This document shows, in pieces, positions 18,400 through 27,295 of a stretch of DNA of 64,000 nucleotides. The DNA comes from Synergistaceae bacterium (GTDB taxonomy: Bacteria; Synergistota; Synergistia; Synergistales; Aminobacteriaceae). The notes below the pieces were generated by a model. The model was given only the letters and a program-made list of their open reading frames with translations, had not been told where the DNA came from and searched no databases. Both the position numbers and the translations under genes were made by a program. The stretch spans positions 51,965-115,964 of the forward strand of contig JAHDLC010000002.1 in the NCBI GenBank assembly GCA_018436595.1, read 5' to 3'. Positions within the stretch are counted from its first letter, which is position 1, and the number at the start of each line of letters is the position of its first letter.

Positions 18400-18429
18400 A
18401 TTTTATCATTTCATGAAACAGCATTTCAA
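18400..18429 (-). promoter_or_regulatory. Candidate promoter of the binding-protein/HD-GYP operon
   Basis: On the minus strand TTGAAA (18429-18424) and TAAAAT (18405-18400) are separated by 18 bases, about 80 bases upstream of the GTG start at 18317. It resembles a housekeeping promoter; no experiment supports it. Confidence 0.5.
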
Positions 18430-18471
18430 TCAAAAGGAAAAAAACACTTTGATTTCAGCAGAAAAGGACGG

Positions 18472-19875
18472 TTATCCGTCCAGCGAATACCCTTTTTTCA
18501 AAAACAGGGAGACGCAGCAGTCCACGCAGTCTTCGTCCAGAGCTTCTGCCCGGAGGCGGAGGATCTCATCCAGGGCGGCGCCGATGCCCAGGGCAGGACG
18601 GTAGGGCCTGTAGGAGGACATGGCCTCCACGATATCCGCCACGGCGATGATCCTCGCCTCGGGAAGAATCTGCCGTCCTAAAAGACCGTCGGGGTAGCCG
18701 CTTCCGTCCAGCCGCTCGTGGTGCTGGGCCACGATGGTGTGGAGGGGCCACGGCAGGTGGATTTTCTCCAGAATTTTCGCACCAGCCCGGGAATGTCCCT
18801 TGATGAGTTCGAATTCCAGGGGGGAAAGCCTGCCGGGTTTGCTGAGGATTTCACCGGGGATTTCTATCTTGCCGATGTCATGGACCATGGCGGCCTGTTC
18901 CACTCCGCGGATGAAGGCGCTGTCATATCCGAGCTGTTCGGCCATGGCGGCGGAAAGGCGGGCGACCCTCCGCTGGTGTTCCGCAGTGTAGGGGTCCTTC
19001 GCGTCCGTGGCCGATGCAAGGACTTCTATAGCCTCGCTGAAGGTCCGCTCCATGGCGGCGAGGTTCTCTGCCAGGGTGGTCTGGACGAGCCGGGAATCGG
19101 TGATGTCCTGCCCTGCAGCCCGGAACAGGCGTCTCCCGTTTTCCCGTTCGGAGACCAGCCGTACTGTCCACCGGTGCCACCTGGGAGCGCTGCCGGGTGG
19201 GAGGGTTGGTATTTCCGTCGTGATGACCGGCTTGGTTTCCGAAAGGGAAATGAGGTGGCTGACTATTGCAGGGTGATGTTCCGGCGGGATGAACCGGAGA
19301 AGGGACGTTCCGAGGAGGTTTTCCGCAGGCAGGGAGAAAAAGGTGCAGAATTCGCGGTTGACGAAGGAAAGAATGCCCCGGTCGTCGAAGGCGCAGATCA
19401 TGGCGGGGATGTCGTCCACCAGCGAACGGTACCGCTCCTCGCTCTGCCTGAGGCGGATCTCTGCGTCCTTTACGGCCGTCTGGTCGGTGTAGATGCTGTA
19501 GGTCCCGATCTGAACCCCTTTCAGGACGATGGGGAAGGCCGTTCCCTTGACGTAGATGGCCTCGCCGTTCTTCCGCCGCCGCCTGCCCTCGAAGAAGACG
19601 GTCTTTCCCTCCAGGACGTCCCGGGTGTTTTTCACCGCCTCATCGTAGGTATCCGGCGCAGCGAAGAGGTCATCCACGAAACGGCCACGCATTTCCTCGC
19701 AGGTGTAGCCGAACACCTCTTCCGATGCCTGGTTTGCCCTGAGAATCTGTCCTTCGATGCTGCAGCGCTGTATAGGGAGGGGAGCGTTGTTGAAGAGCTG
19801 CTCCAGCAGCGCGGACTGCTCTTCCAGGCTGTTCCCCGCCTTGTCCCCGGGCTGACCGGACGGTGTTTGACTCAA
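18472..19875 (-). CDS. PAS-PAS-HD-GYP c-di-GMP phosphodiesterase
   Basis: A 467-residue soluble protein starting at TTG 19875 behind GGGAGGGG. Two PAS domains (about residues 18-140 and 145-265; the first has FNNAPLPIQR, the second LVDDIPAMICAFDDRG) precede an HD-GYP domain (about 275-460). The HD pair lies in MVHDIGKIEIP, then AQHHERLDGSGYP and ADIVEAMSS. All the residues expected for c-di-GMP hydrolysis are present. It follows no partner gene on its strand; the next gene downstream is the binding-protein/HD-GYP operon, after a 154-base gap with its own promoter candidate. The PAS signal is unknown. Confidence 0.92.
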   Translation of the reverse strand: MSQTPSGQPGDKAGNSLEEQSALLEQLFNNAPLPIQRCSIEGQILRANQASEEVFGYTCEEMRGRFVDDLFAAPDTYDEAVKNTRDVLEGKTVFFEGRRRRKNGEAIYVKGTAFPIVLKGVQIGTYSIYTDQTAVKDAEIRLRQSEERYRSLVDDIPAMICAFDDRGILSFVNREFCTFFSLPAENLLGTSLLRFIPPEHHPAIVSHLISLSETKPVITTEIPTLPPGSAPRWHRWTVRLVSERENGRRLFRAAGQDITDSRLVQTTLAENLAAMERTFSEAIEVLASATDAKDPYTAEHQRRVARLSAAMAEQLGYDSAFIRGVEQAAMVHDIGKIEIPGEILSKPGRLSPLEFELIKGHSRAGAKILEKIHLPWPLHTIVAQHHERLDGSGYPDGLLGRQILPEARIIAVADIVEAMSSYRPYRPALGIGAALDEILRLRAEALDEDCVDCCVSLFLKKGYSLDG

Positions 19876-19934
19876 GGACCGCCCCTCCCTTCAAGAAGAA
19901 AAAGTAAACGGTTATCATCGGCGTATACCTATAA

Positions 19935-19962
19935 AGTGTAGCAGAAAGATGTTCTTTCACAA
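19935..19962 (-). promoter_or_regulatory. Candidate promoter of the PAS-HD-GYP gene
   Basis: TTGTGA (19962-19957) and TACACT (19940-19935) on the minus strand are separated by 16 bases, about 60 bases before the TTG start. A moderate match to the housekeeping consensus. Confidence 0.4.
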
Positions 19963-20002
19963 TAAGCCGGAGGGGTATTTTTGGACGGAAAAGAAGAATT
20001 TT

Positions 20003-20743
20003 TCAGATGAAATGGCGGCATTTCGCCTGTTCCAGGAGTTCTCTTTTCCGGTCCTTCCATCCGGGGAGGATGCTTTCCAGCAGGGAGTAAAAACCCTTGC
20101 CGTGGTTGTGGTGGACGGTATGGCAGAGTTCGTGGAGCAGGACGTAGTCGATGCAGGCCGGCGATGCTTTCACCAGCAGGGTGTTCAGGGTGACCACGCC
20201 CTTTCCGGTGCAGCTTCCCCACCGGGAGCGCATGGTCCGGATCCGGAGGAGAGGTCCCTCCTTCAGAAAAGAAGAGCACATGGGAAGACACCGCTTCATG
20301 GCGAGGGGAAACTCCTCGGCGGCCCGGGCGGAATACCATCGGTTCAGAAGCTCCGGGAGGGACGCTTCCGGTTCCGTGCCCTTCCGCAGGGTGATCCGCA
20401 GGGCGCCGCCCTCGATCAGGGCGTCGAACCGCTTTCCTTCACTGATATGGAGGGGATAGAGCTGCCCAAGGAAGGGGACCGGGCTTCCCTGCCCCAGGGG
20501 AGGCCGGTACGCCGGTGCGGGGAGGGAGCGGAAATGGTCCAGTTTTTTTCCTATCCACTCCCGCTTTTCCTCGACTGCCCTGTCCACGGCGGCCCTGTCG
20601 AGGAACAGGGGAGCCTTCACCGTTACCCGCCCGTCAGGGTGGACCGAAATCTGCAGGGTCTTTCGCCTGCCGAATTCCACCCCATAGGGGGGAAGACTGT
20701 GGTGAAAATCTGCCACGGGGGACCCTCCTTCGCTGTTCTTCAT
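20003..20743 (-). CDS. YgjP-like (M48/SprT-related) metallopeptidase
   Basis: A 246-residue protein of the DUF45/YgjP family. The zinc motif HELCHTVHHNHGKGF is visible in the C-terminal third (about residues 200-214), where two His and the catalytic Glu fit HExxH and the third His follows. Upstream lie RWGSCTGKGVVTLNTLL, the family's WGSC-type block, and an N-terminal beta domain. The family is thought to be a cytosolic peptidase of unknown substrate, often near restriction or repair genes. Here it is alone and divergent from nhaC with an 89-base gap. The ribosome site before ATG 20743 is weak, so the exact start is uncertain. Confidence 0.88.
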   Translation of the reverse strand: MKNSEGGSPVADFHHSLPPYGVEFGRRKTLQISVHPDGRVTVKAPLFLDRAAVDRAVEEKREWIGKKLDHFRSLPAPAYRPPLGQGSPVPFLGQLYPLHISEGKRFDALIEGGALRITLRKGTEPEASLPELLNRWYSARAAEEFPLAMKRCLPMCSSFLKEGPLLRIRTMRSRWGSCTGKGVVTLNTLLVKASPACIDYVLLHELCHTVHHNHGKGFYSLLESILPGWKDRKRELLEQAKCRHFI

Positions 20744-20832
20744 GACATCCTACCATTTTTTCGGCCTTACCGGCACGCCTTTCTCTGGTATAGTGTTCTT
20801 CCGGAAGAAAAAGCGGGAGAGGAGGAACGGCC

Positions 20833-22254
20833 ATGGCCAAACAGGAACACCGGGAGGATATTTCTCTTGCCGGGGCGCTCACCGCCCTCGGCGGCATCCT
20901 GGCCATTCTCGCCGGGGGAACCCTGACGTTCGGAATCCATATCGCCGTGCTGCTGGCCCTTTGCGGGGTCTTCACAACGGGCCTTTTCAGGCTGAAATAC
21001 GGTTTTGGGTGGAGGCTCCTCTTCATCGACGGCGTGCTTCCCATGGTTTCACGGGCCTCCGGAGCCCTGGGAATTCTCCTCAGCGTGGGGCCCCTCATTG
21101 CCGCATGGACCCTCTCCGGCACCATTCCCTACCTGGTTTTCACGGGGCTGGACATTCTCACGCCCCGGATCTTCCTGCCCGCGGCCTTTCTGCTCTGCTC
21201 CTTCGCCTCCCTGCTCACGGGAACGTCCTGGGGAACGGCGGCCACCTTCGGTGTGGCTCTCACCGCCATCGCGGGCGGTCTCGGCATTCCTGCCGCGGCG
21301 GCGGCGGGGGCTATCGTCGGGGGCGCCTATTTCGGCGACAAGCTGAGCCCCGTCTCGGACACCACGGTCCTCGCCGCCGCCGTGGCCGAAGTGGACATCA
21401 TGGACCATATCCGCTCCACCCTCTGGACCACCCTTCCCGGCGCGGCCCTGAGCGTGGCCGTCTACGCCGCCGCCGGATCCGGCCCGGGAGGGGCCATGGA
21501 CAACGCGGGCATAGGAGCCATGACGTCGGCCCTGTCGGGCCGGTTCTTCCTCGGCCCCGTCCTGCTCCTTCCCCCCCTGGTCCTCCTGGTCATGGCATGG
21601 AAACGGTTTCCCACCCTGGCGGCCCTGTGGACCTCCGTGGGGCTTGCCCTCCCCCTGGCCCTGTTCCAGGGGTACGGTCCCGGGGAGATCCTGGCCGCCA
21701 TGGCCGCCGGACCCCGGGTGGCCACGGGAAACCCTGCGGTGGATGAGCTGCTCGGCAGGGGAGGGCTGCTCTTCCTGGCGGGAGTGGTCGCCGTTGTCTG
21801 CGCGGCCTATGTTTTCGCCGGCCAGCTCGAGGCTACGGGGACGTTCCGCAGGGTCAGTTCCCTTCTCCGAAAGAAGTTCATCGGCCGCAGCAGGGGAAGG
21901 TTCGTCCTCTCGGCCTCTCTCACGGGGATGACCGTGGCCGTCGCCACGGGGAATTCCTACCTGAGCGAAATCCTTCCCGGCACCATGTTCCGCCGTCTCG
22001 CCGACGAGATGGACATCTCCCGGAGGGTCCTCTCCCGCACACTGGAGGACTCGGGGACAGTGGTGGTCCCCCTCGTTCCGTGGTCCGCCGCGGCGGTGTA
22101 CATGTCGTCGGTGCTTGGCGTCTCCGCGTGGGAATACTTTCCCTGGGCCGTGATCTGCTATTCCGGCGTGCCCGCAGCCTGGCTGTTGGCCTTTTCGGGG
22201 ATCGCCCTCTGGCCGTCGGACCGGCGGGAAGAAAAAAAACGCCCGGGGCGGTGA
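20833..22254 (+). CDS. nhaC: NhaC-family Na+/H+ antiporter (first copy)
   Basis: A 473-residue inner-membrane antiporter with about 11-12 hydrophobic segments. Family marks include LLTGTSWGTAATFGVAL, GGAYFGDKLSPVSDTTVLAA (about residues 165-184) and a C-terminal TVVVPLVPWSAAAVYMSSVLG. NhaC proteins exchange Na+ for H+, and relatives can move substrates such as malate or lactate. ATG 20833 follows GAGAGGAGG. It ends in a terminator whose loop contains its TGA. A close paralog lies 1 kb downstream with a GntR regulator gene between them, so a cotransported metabolite sensed by that regulator is possible (inference). Confidence 0.92.
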   Translation: MAKQEHREDISLAGALTALGGILAILAGGTLTFGIHIAVLLALCGVFTTGLFRLKYGFGWRLLFIDGVLPMVSRASGALGILLSVGPLIAAWTLSGTIPYLVFTGLDILTPRIFLPAAFLLCSFASLLTGTSWGTAATFGVALTAIAGGLGIPAAAAAGAIVGGAYFGDKLSPVSDTTVLAAAVAEVDIMDHIRSTLWTTLPGAALSVAVYAAAGSGPGGAMDNAGIGAMTSALSGRFFLGPVLLLPPLVLLVMAWKRFPTLAALWTSVGLALPLALFQGYGPGEILAAMAAGPRVATGNPAVDELLGRGGLLFLAGVVAVVCAAYVFAGQLEATGTFRRVSSLLRKKFIGRSRGRFVLSASLTGMTVAVATGNSYLSEILPGTMFRRLADEMDISRRVLSRTLEDSGTVVVPLVPWSAAAVYMSSVLGVSAWEYFPWAVICYSGVPAAWLLAFSGIALWPSDRREEKKRPGR

Positions 22255-22266
22255 GCCCCGGGCGTT
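22238..22266. terminator. Bidirectional terminator between nhaC and gntR
   Basis: AACGCCCGGGGC (22238-22249) pairs with GCCCCGGGCGTT (22255-22266); the nhaC stop codon sits in the 5-base loop. An A8 run lies to its left, giving a U tract on the minus strand for the convergent gntR gene. The plus-strand T tract is short. Confidence 0.85.
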
Positions 22267-22280
22267 TCATTCATACCGGA

Positions 22281-22958
22281 TCAGGACATTCCCTCCAGGG
22301 GTTTTTTCGGGAACAGCAGGTGGTTGTAGCTGCTGAGGATGTGGTCCTTCATGGCGGCCTCGGCGGCTCCCGGGTCCCCCCCTTCCACGGCGTCCACGAC
22401 CTTCCGGTGCTCCATGTAGCTCAGGCGCTTCGTGTCGTAGTCCGACTCCAGGCAGTAAAAACTCATGAAGAAGAGGACGTACAGGTTCGACCTCCAGTAG
22501 AGCTGCCGGATGTACATCTTCATGTAGGGGTTGTCCGACGAATCCGCTAGGAGCATGTGGAAGTCCTCGTTCAGCTCCGCGTATTCCCCTTTCAGGTTGG
22601 CCTTGAAGGTCTCCTCCTCCCGGGTGTTGATTCTCCGGAGCTCCCGGACTGTTTCTTCGGAAGCGGAGCGGGCACAGAGCATGGCGGCCTTGCTCTCCAG
22701 GATGCCCCGCATGAAGAAGACGTCTTCGATGTCCTTGGGCGTGAGAACTGGAATCTGGTACCCCCGCGCACTTTCGGACTTGACGAGAAAACCCGTGGAC
22801 GCAAGCTGGCCCAGGGCCTCCCGCACGGGAGTCCTGCTCATGCCGAGTTCCCTGGCGAGGGCCGTTTCGAGAAGGCGTTCGCCGGGGGAAAAACGGTGGG
22901 CGGCAATGAGACGGACGATCTCCCTGCCGGCCTTGTCGGTAGCTGAAAGAGATTCCAT
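22281..22958 (-). CDS. GntR-family regulator with FCD ligand-binding domain
   Basis: A 225-residue regulator. The N-terminal winged helix-turn-helix (about 8-75) contains ERLLETALARELGMSRTPVREAL, the GntR signature. The C-terminal all-helical FCD domain (about 85-210) has Asp/His candidates for metal binding in DFHMLLADSS, YMEHRKVVDAV and MKDHI. FCD regulators usually sense carboxylic acids or sugar acids and act as repressors. It is convergent with the first nhaC and divergent from the second. A direct/inverted repeat at 23121-23144 over the second nhaC promoter is the likely operator (inference). Confidence 0.93.
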   Translation of the reverse strand: MESLSATDKAGREIVRLIAAHRFSPGERLLETALARELGMSRTPVREALGQLASTGFLVKSESARGYQIPVLTPKDIEDVFFMRGILESKAAMLCARSASEETVRELRRINTREEETFKANLKGEYAELNEDFHMLLADSSDNPYMKMYIRQLYWRSNLYVLFFMSFYCLESDYDTKRLSYMEHRKVVDAVEGGDPGAAEAAMKDHILSSYNHLLFPKKPLEGMS

Positions 22959-23092
22959 GGCCGAGGATCACCTCAAAAGGGCATCTGAAATAACGTGCTG
23001 TCAATGAGTGTACCAGATATTCCGTTCAAACGCATTCCCGGAAGAAATGTTCAACTAATAATTGATTTATAAAATTCTAAAATAAAAACATC

Positions 23093-23144
23093 TTGACAGG
23101 GAGTAATGGAGGCATAATTATATCCATAAACGTATCCATTATGG
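23093..23144 (+). promoter_or_regulatory. Promoter and candidate GntR operator of second nhaC
   Basis: TTGACA at 23093-23098 is followed, 16-17 bases on, by a TAATTAT -10 region (23115-23121). Overlapping and downstream lie TATCCAT direct repeats at 23121-23127 and 23133-23139, and the inverted pair CCATAA (23124-23129) and TTATGG (23139-23144). The position at the transcription start fits repression by the divergent GntR protein. The surrounding 286-base gap is AT-rich (23050-23095) compared with the genes. Confidence 0.65.
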
Positions 23145-23244
23145 GGTTCGCAAGGGGGGGTGGAATGAGAGCCGATTCAAACAAGCGTCTGAAGGGGAAG
23201 TGAAGGAAACCCACCCCCACAGGGGACAAAAGGAGGAGAATTCA

Positions 23245-24651
23245 GTGCCTGAAGAACGGAAACACAGGGATATTTCTCTCGGCGGAGCAGTTCTTATCTT
23301 CGGAATCATTCTCTCGATCATCGTCGTCGGACGGCTGATACTGGGCTTCGACGTGGCCCTGCTCCTGATGTTCATCGGTATGTTCACCACTGCCGTCTAC
23401 GTGTTCCACTACAAATACACGTGGCAGGAGCTTTTCGACAAGGGCGTCGTTCCCATGATCGCCCGGGCGTCCGGAGCCATCATGATCCTTCTCACCGTGG
23501 GTCCCCTCATCGCAGCCTGGATGCTTTCGGGAACCATTCCCTACCTGATTTACACCGGCCTTCAGCTTCTCAGCCCCAAAACCTTCCTCATGGCCGCCTT
23601 CGTGATCTGCGCCCTGTCGTCCACCATGACGGGAACGTCCTGGGGAACCGCCGCAACCTTCGGCGTGGCCTTCATGGGCATCGCCCAGGGCCTCGGCGTG
23701 CCCCTGGCGGCAGCGGCGGGAGCGGTGGTGGCCGGAGCCTATTTCGGCGACAAGCTCAGCCCCGTGTCGGACACCACGGTCCTTGCGGCGGCTGTGGCTG
23801 AGGTTGAGGTGGTTGACCACATCCGGTCCATGCTCTGGACCACGGTCCCCGCATTCCTCATCAGCCTCGCGGTGTACGGCTACGTGGGATCGAACGCCTC
23901 CGGCGAGATCGACCTTACGTCCGTCAATGAAATTCTCGGCGGCATTTCCAAGACCTTCAAGATGACCCCCCTCGTGCTGGTTCCGCCCCTGGCGGTGCTG
24001 GTGCTCGCCTACCGGCGCTATCCCACCCTTCCTGTGCTGTGGATCGCCATCGTCCTTGCCGTGCCCCTTGCCATGATGCAGGGCTATGACCTCACCACCA
24101 TCGTGAAGTCCATGGCCTCCGGTCCGAAGATCGTCACCGAGGTGGCGAGCCTGGACAAGCTCCTGAGCAGAGGCGGTCTGGCCTTCATGTCAGGTTCGGT
24201 GGTGGTGGTCTTCTTCGCCTACATCTTCGCCGGCCAGCTTGAGTACACGGGCACCTTCCGGAAGATCTGCTCCTCCCTGAAGGAGAGCTTCATCGGCAAC
24301 AGCAAGGGACGGTTCGTCGTGTCCGCGTCCGTCACGGGCATTCTCACGGGCCTCGGCACGGGAAATTCCTACCTGAGCGAAATCGTCCCGGGCACCATGT
24401 ACAAGGACCTTGCCGACGAGATGGACATCTCCCGGCGGGTGCTCTCCAGAACCCTCGAGGACTCCGGCACCGTGGTGGTGCCCCTCATTCCCTGGTCCGC
24501 GGCGGGCATCTACATGTCCACCGTTCTCGGAGTGTCCGTCTTCGAGTACGTGCCCTGGGCCTTCCTGTGCTACCTCGGCTTCCTGACGGCCTGGTTCTAC
24601 GGCTTCACCGGCATCGCCATCTGGCCGTCTGACAAAAAGAAAGCCGCCTGA
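23245..24651 (+). CDS. nhaC: NhaC-family Na+/H+ antiporter (second copy)
   Basis: A 468-residue antiporter paralogous to the one at 20833, collinear throughout. Shared blocks include DISLGGAV at the N-terminus, GAYFGDKLSPVSDTTVLAAA, TGNSYLSEIVPGTMYKDLAD and SRTLEDSGTVVVPLIPWSAA. The frame extends to an ATG at 23200, but GTG 23245 follows AGGAGGAG (23231-23238) and aligns with the start of the first copy. Family chemistry is Na+/H+ exchange, possibly substrate-coupled. Transcription starts from the promoter at 23093, probably under the adjacent GntR regulator. A long GC hairpin follows the stop. The direction of the duplication cannot be told. Confidence 0.93.
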   Translation: MPEERKHRDISLGGAVLIFGIILSIIVVGRLILGFDVALLLMFIGMFTTAVYVFHYKYTWQELFDKGVVPMIARASGAIMILLTVGPLIAAWMLSGTIPYLIYTGLQLLSPKTFLMAAFVICALSSTMTGTSWGTAATFGVAFMGIAQGLGVPLAAAAGAVVAGAYFGDKLSPVSDTTVLAAAVAEVEVVDHIRSMLWTTVPAFLISLAVYGYVGSNASGEIDLTSVNEILGGISKTFKMTPLVLVPPLAVLVLAYRRYPTLPVLWIAIVLAVPLAMMQGYDLTTIVKSMASGPKIVTEVASLDKLLSRGGLAFMSGSVVVVFFAYIFAGQLEYTGTFRKICSSLKESFIGNSKGRFVVSASVTGILTGLGTGNSYLSEIVPGTMYKDLADEMDISRRVLSRTLEDSGTVVVPLIPWSAAGIYMSTVLGVSVFEYVPWAFLCYLGFLTAWFYGFTGIAIWPSDKKKAA

Positions 24652-24659
24652 TCCATCCG

Positions 24660-24691
24660 GATCCCCGGGGAGCCCCGGCTCCCCGGGGATC
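24660..24691 (+). terminator. Hairpin terminator after second nhaC
   Basis: GATCCCCGGGGAGCC (24660-24674) pairs perfectly with GGCTCCCCGGGGATC (24677-24691). The following T tract is weak, so this may stabilise mRNA ends as much as terminate. Confidence 0.7.
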
Positions 24692-24786
24692 GTTGCCCTT
24701 CCCCGTACCTTCCGGTACACTGACTTGAGGAGAATAAGCTTATCTTCCCCCGCCAAGGCGGGACGGAGGAAAGGAGAACCTATTGC

Positions 24787-25959
24787 ATGCTTCTGATTCG
24801 GAACGCCGACCTGTATGACCCTGAACACAAGGGGCTGTGCGACATTCTTATGGCCGCCGGCCGCATTCTTTCAGTATATTCCGCCGGAACGGCGGATCCG
24901 GGGGCACTATCAAGCCTCTCCGCGGATTTCAGGACGGTGGACGCCGGGGGAAACCTCACCATGCCGGGTATCCTCGACAGGCACGTCCACTTCAACGGTG
25001 CCGGGGGCGAAGGGGGACCTGCCAACAGGACCCCGCCCCTCCAGCTTTCCTCCTTTGTCCGGGCGGGGGTCACCTCAGCCGTGGGGATGCTGGGGACCGA
25101 CGGCACCTGCCGTGCCCTGGAGGAACTCCTCATGAAGGCCAGGGGACTCGAGGAGGAGGGCATTTCCACGTGGATCCTCACGGGGAGTTACGGCCTTCCC
25201 TCGCCGACCCTCACGGGCTCCGTGGCGAGGGACCTCTGCCTCATCGACAAGGTGATCGGCCTCAAGCTGGCCGTGTCGGACCATCGGAGTTCCCACCCCT
25301 CTGTGGAGGAGATCCGGCGGGCCGCCTCCAACGTCCGGGTGGGGGGCATCCTCTCCGGCAAGGCAGGCTGCCTCTGCGTCCACATGGGGAGTGAGGCCTC
25401 GGGGCTGACGCCTCTTCTCGACGCCATGGAGGGAACGGACATCCCCATCACCCAGTTTGCTCCCACCCATATTTCCAGGTGCGAGGCCCTGGTGGAGCAG
25501 TCCGCGGCCTTCGGGCTCCGGGGCGGGTACCTGGACATCACCGCCGCCCCGGGGAAAAACCCCCTGTTCGGCCTCGCCACGGCAGCGGTGGTGGCCACCC
25601 TCCTGGAGAGGGGTGTTCCGGCGGGGAACATCACCCTGAGCTCCGACGGCAACGGGTCCATGCCCTCCTTCAACGAGAAGGGCGAGATGACGGGGCTGAA
25701 GGTCGGCCCCCTGGAATCGGTCCTGGAGTCTGTGGCGGAGATGCTCCGGGAAGGTGAGATACCCCGGGAGACGGTGATCTCCCTTGTGACGTCGAATCCG
25801 GCGGATCATCTCAAGCTGTCCCGCAAGGGAAGAGTCCGTCCCGGGTGCGACGGGGACGTGCTCGTCCTCGACGGAAACTTCAGGCCCCTGTTCGTGGCGG
25901 CGAAGGGACGGCTCCTCATGGAGGAAGGCGAAGTCACCGTCCGGGGGACCTTCGAGTAA
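24787..25959 (+). CDS. iadA: Isoaspartyl dipeptidase (beta-aspartyl peptidase)
   Basis: IadA is an amidohydrolase that cleaves beta-aspartyl dipeptides formed when asparagine and aspartate residues isomerise, recovering amino acids from damaged protein. The 390 residues match the family length. Metal and catalytic elements are visible: RHVHF (about 64-68), KLAVSDHRSSHPS with the bridging Lys (about 158-170), CVHMGSEAS, PTHISR and SSDGNGSMP (catalytic Asp, about 284-292). ATG 24787 follows AAAGGAGAACC. It is probably monocistronic, with a terminator at 25983. In an amino-acid fermenter this fits scavenging. Confidence 0.93.
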   Translation: MLLIRNADLYDPEHKGLCDILMAAGRILSVYSAGTADPGALSSLSADFRTVDAGGNLTMPGILDRHVHFNGAGGEGGPANRTPPLQLSSFVRAGVTSAVGMLGTDGTCRALEELLMKARGLEEEGISTWILTGSYGLPSPTLTGSVARDLCLIDKVIGLKLAVSDHRSSHPSVEEIRRAASNVRVGGILSGKAGCLCVHMGSEASGLTPLLDAMEGTDIPITQFAPTHISRCEALVEQSAAFGLRGGYLDITAAPGKNPLFGLATAAVVATLLERGVPAGNITLSSDGNGSMPSFNEKGEMTGLKVGPLESVLESVAEMLREGEIPRETVISLVTSNPADHLKLSRKGRVRPGCDGDVLVLDGNFRPLFVAAKGRLLMEEGEVTVRGTFE

Positions 25960-25982
25960 AGACGCTGTGAAATAAGAAAAAC

Positions 25983-26032
25983 ACAGGAGCGGTCAGCTCT
26001 CCCACGCCGGGAAGGGGCCGCTCCTGTTCTTT
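25983..26032. terminator. Terminator between iadA and the aminotransferase gene
   Basis: ACAGGAGCGG (25983-25992) pairs with CCGCTCCTGT (26018-26027) around a 25-base loop that is itself partly structured, followed by TCTTTCC. It lies between convergent genes. Confidence 0.65.
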
Positions 26033-26047
26033 CCTGAAAAAATGCTT

Positions 26048-27205
26048 CTATCCCTTCAGAGACTTCACGAAGACCTCCATGCGGTCCATTCCTTCGGCAA
26101 GCACCTCGAGGGACCGGGTGCAGGCCAGACGGACGTAGCCCTCGCCGCATGCGCCGAAGGCCGATCCCGGAAGGGTGGCCACCTTTCCCTTCTCCAGGAG
26201 CCCCCAGGCGAATCCCTCGCTGGTAAGCCCCGTGCCCCGGATGTCCGGGAAGAGGTAGAAGGCCCCTTCGGGCTCGGAGCACCGGATGCCGGGCATGGCG
26301 TTGAGCCGTTCCGCCACGTAGCCGAGCCTCTGCCGGAAGATCCCGGCTCGCTCCTCGAGCTTGCTGTCATGGTTGTCCAGGGCGTACTTCGAGGCCATCT
26401 GGGTCGGGACGTTGACTCCGTAGGTCTGGTTCGCGCCGATAAGGGCCATGAGCCGGACCAGGGGCGCCGGGCCGATGGCGTAGCCGATGCGCCATCCCGT
26501 CATGCAGTGGCTCTTGGAGAGCCCCCCCATGGTCAGGGTCCTCTCCTTCATGCCGGGGATGGTGGCGAAAGGCACGTGCCGTCCCTTGAAAACCAGGGAG
26601 TCGTAGATCTCGTCGGAGAGCACCGTGAGGTCGTGCCGTTCAGCCACGGCGGCGATGTCCTCCATTTGCCGCCGGGTCATGACCCTTCCGGTGGGGTTGC
26701 TGGGGGAGCAGATCATGAGCACCTTCGACTTCGGCGTGACCGCCCGTTCCAGGGCCTCCGCCGTGGGGACGAAGCCGTCCTTCTCCGTCGCCGGAAGGTG
26801 GACCGCCGTTCCCCTGTGCTGGTAAATCTGCTCGAAATAGGGGGTGAAGCACGGCTCCGCCGTGATCACCTCATCGCCCGGATCGAGAAGGGCCTGGAGG
26901 GCCAGGTGGACCGACTGGACTCCTCCCGCCATGATCATCACCTCGTCGGGGGATGATTTCAGGCCGTACCGCCTGTCCCAGTAGCCGCACACAGACCGGC
27001 GGACGTCCTCGAACCCCATGATGGGGCCGTAGTGGGTGTATCCTTCCTTCGCCGCCTTCGCGGCGGCGTCGATGATGTCGTGCTCCGTGTCGAAATCCGG
27101 CTCTCCCTCTCCCAGGTTGACCATGTCGGGGTCGGCCGCGGCCGCCTGGAAGATCTTCAGCATGCCGGAGGGCTGCAGCCCCGCGTACCGTTCGGCGAAC
27201 TTCAT
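26048..27205 (-). CDS. Class I/II pyridoxal-phosphate aminotransferase
   Basis: A 385-residue fold-type I aminotransferase, probably acting on aspartate or aromatic amino acids by family. Recognisable blocks are LGEGEPDFDTEHDI (about 32-45), YTHYGPIMG, SPSNPTGRVM (about 166-175), DEIYDSLVF and the PLP-Lys motif LSKSHCMTGWRIGY (about 229-242). The C-terminal Arg that binds the substrate carboxylate lies in VRLACTRS. ATG 27205 follows GGAGAGGG. It lies downstream of panB on the same strand but is separated by a terminator, so it probably has its own transcript. Exact substrate cannot be read from sequence. Confidence 0.9.
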   Translation of the reverse strand: MKFAERYAGLQPSGMLKIFQAAAADPDMVNLGEGEPDFDTEHDIIDAAAKAAKEGYTHYGPIMGFEDVRRSVCGYWDRRYGLKSSPDEVMIMAGGVQSVHLALQALLDPGDEVITAEPCFTPYFEQIYQHRGTAVHLPATEKDGFVPTAEALERAVTPKSKVLMICSPSNPTGRVMTRRQMEDIAAVAERHDLTVLSDEIYDSLVFKGRHVPFATIPGMKERTLTMGGLSKSHCMTGWRIGYAIGPAPLVRLMALIGANQTYGVNVPTQMASKYALDNHDSKLEERAGIFRQRLGYVAERLNAMPGIRCSEPEGAFYLFPDIRGTGLTSEGFAWGLLEKGKVATLPGSAFGACGEGYVRLACTRSLEVLAEGMDRMEVFVKSLKG

Positions 27206-27250
27206 GCTACCCTCTCCTTGTTCTTGCCGTCTCTTCCCCGCAGGGGGAAG

Positions 27251-27281
27251 AAAAATGCCCGCACCCCGGGAGGGTGCGGGC
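27251..27281 (-). terminator. Terminator after panB
   Basis: GCCCGCACCC (27257-27266) pairs with GGGTGCGGGC (27272-27281). Read on the minus strand it is followed by ATTTTT (27256-27251), a good rho-independent site for panB. Confidence 0.88.
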
Positions 27282-27295
27282 GGGGAATGTCCTCT

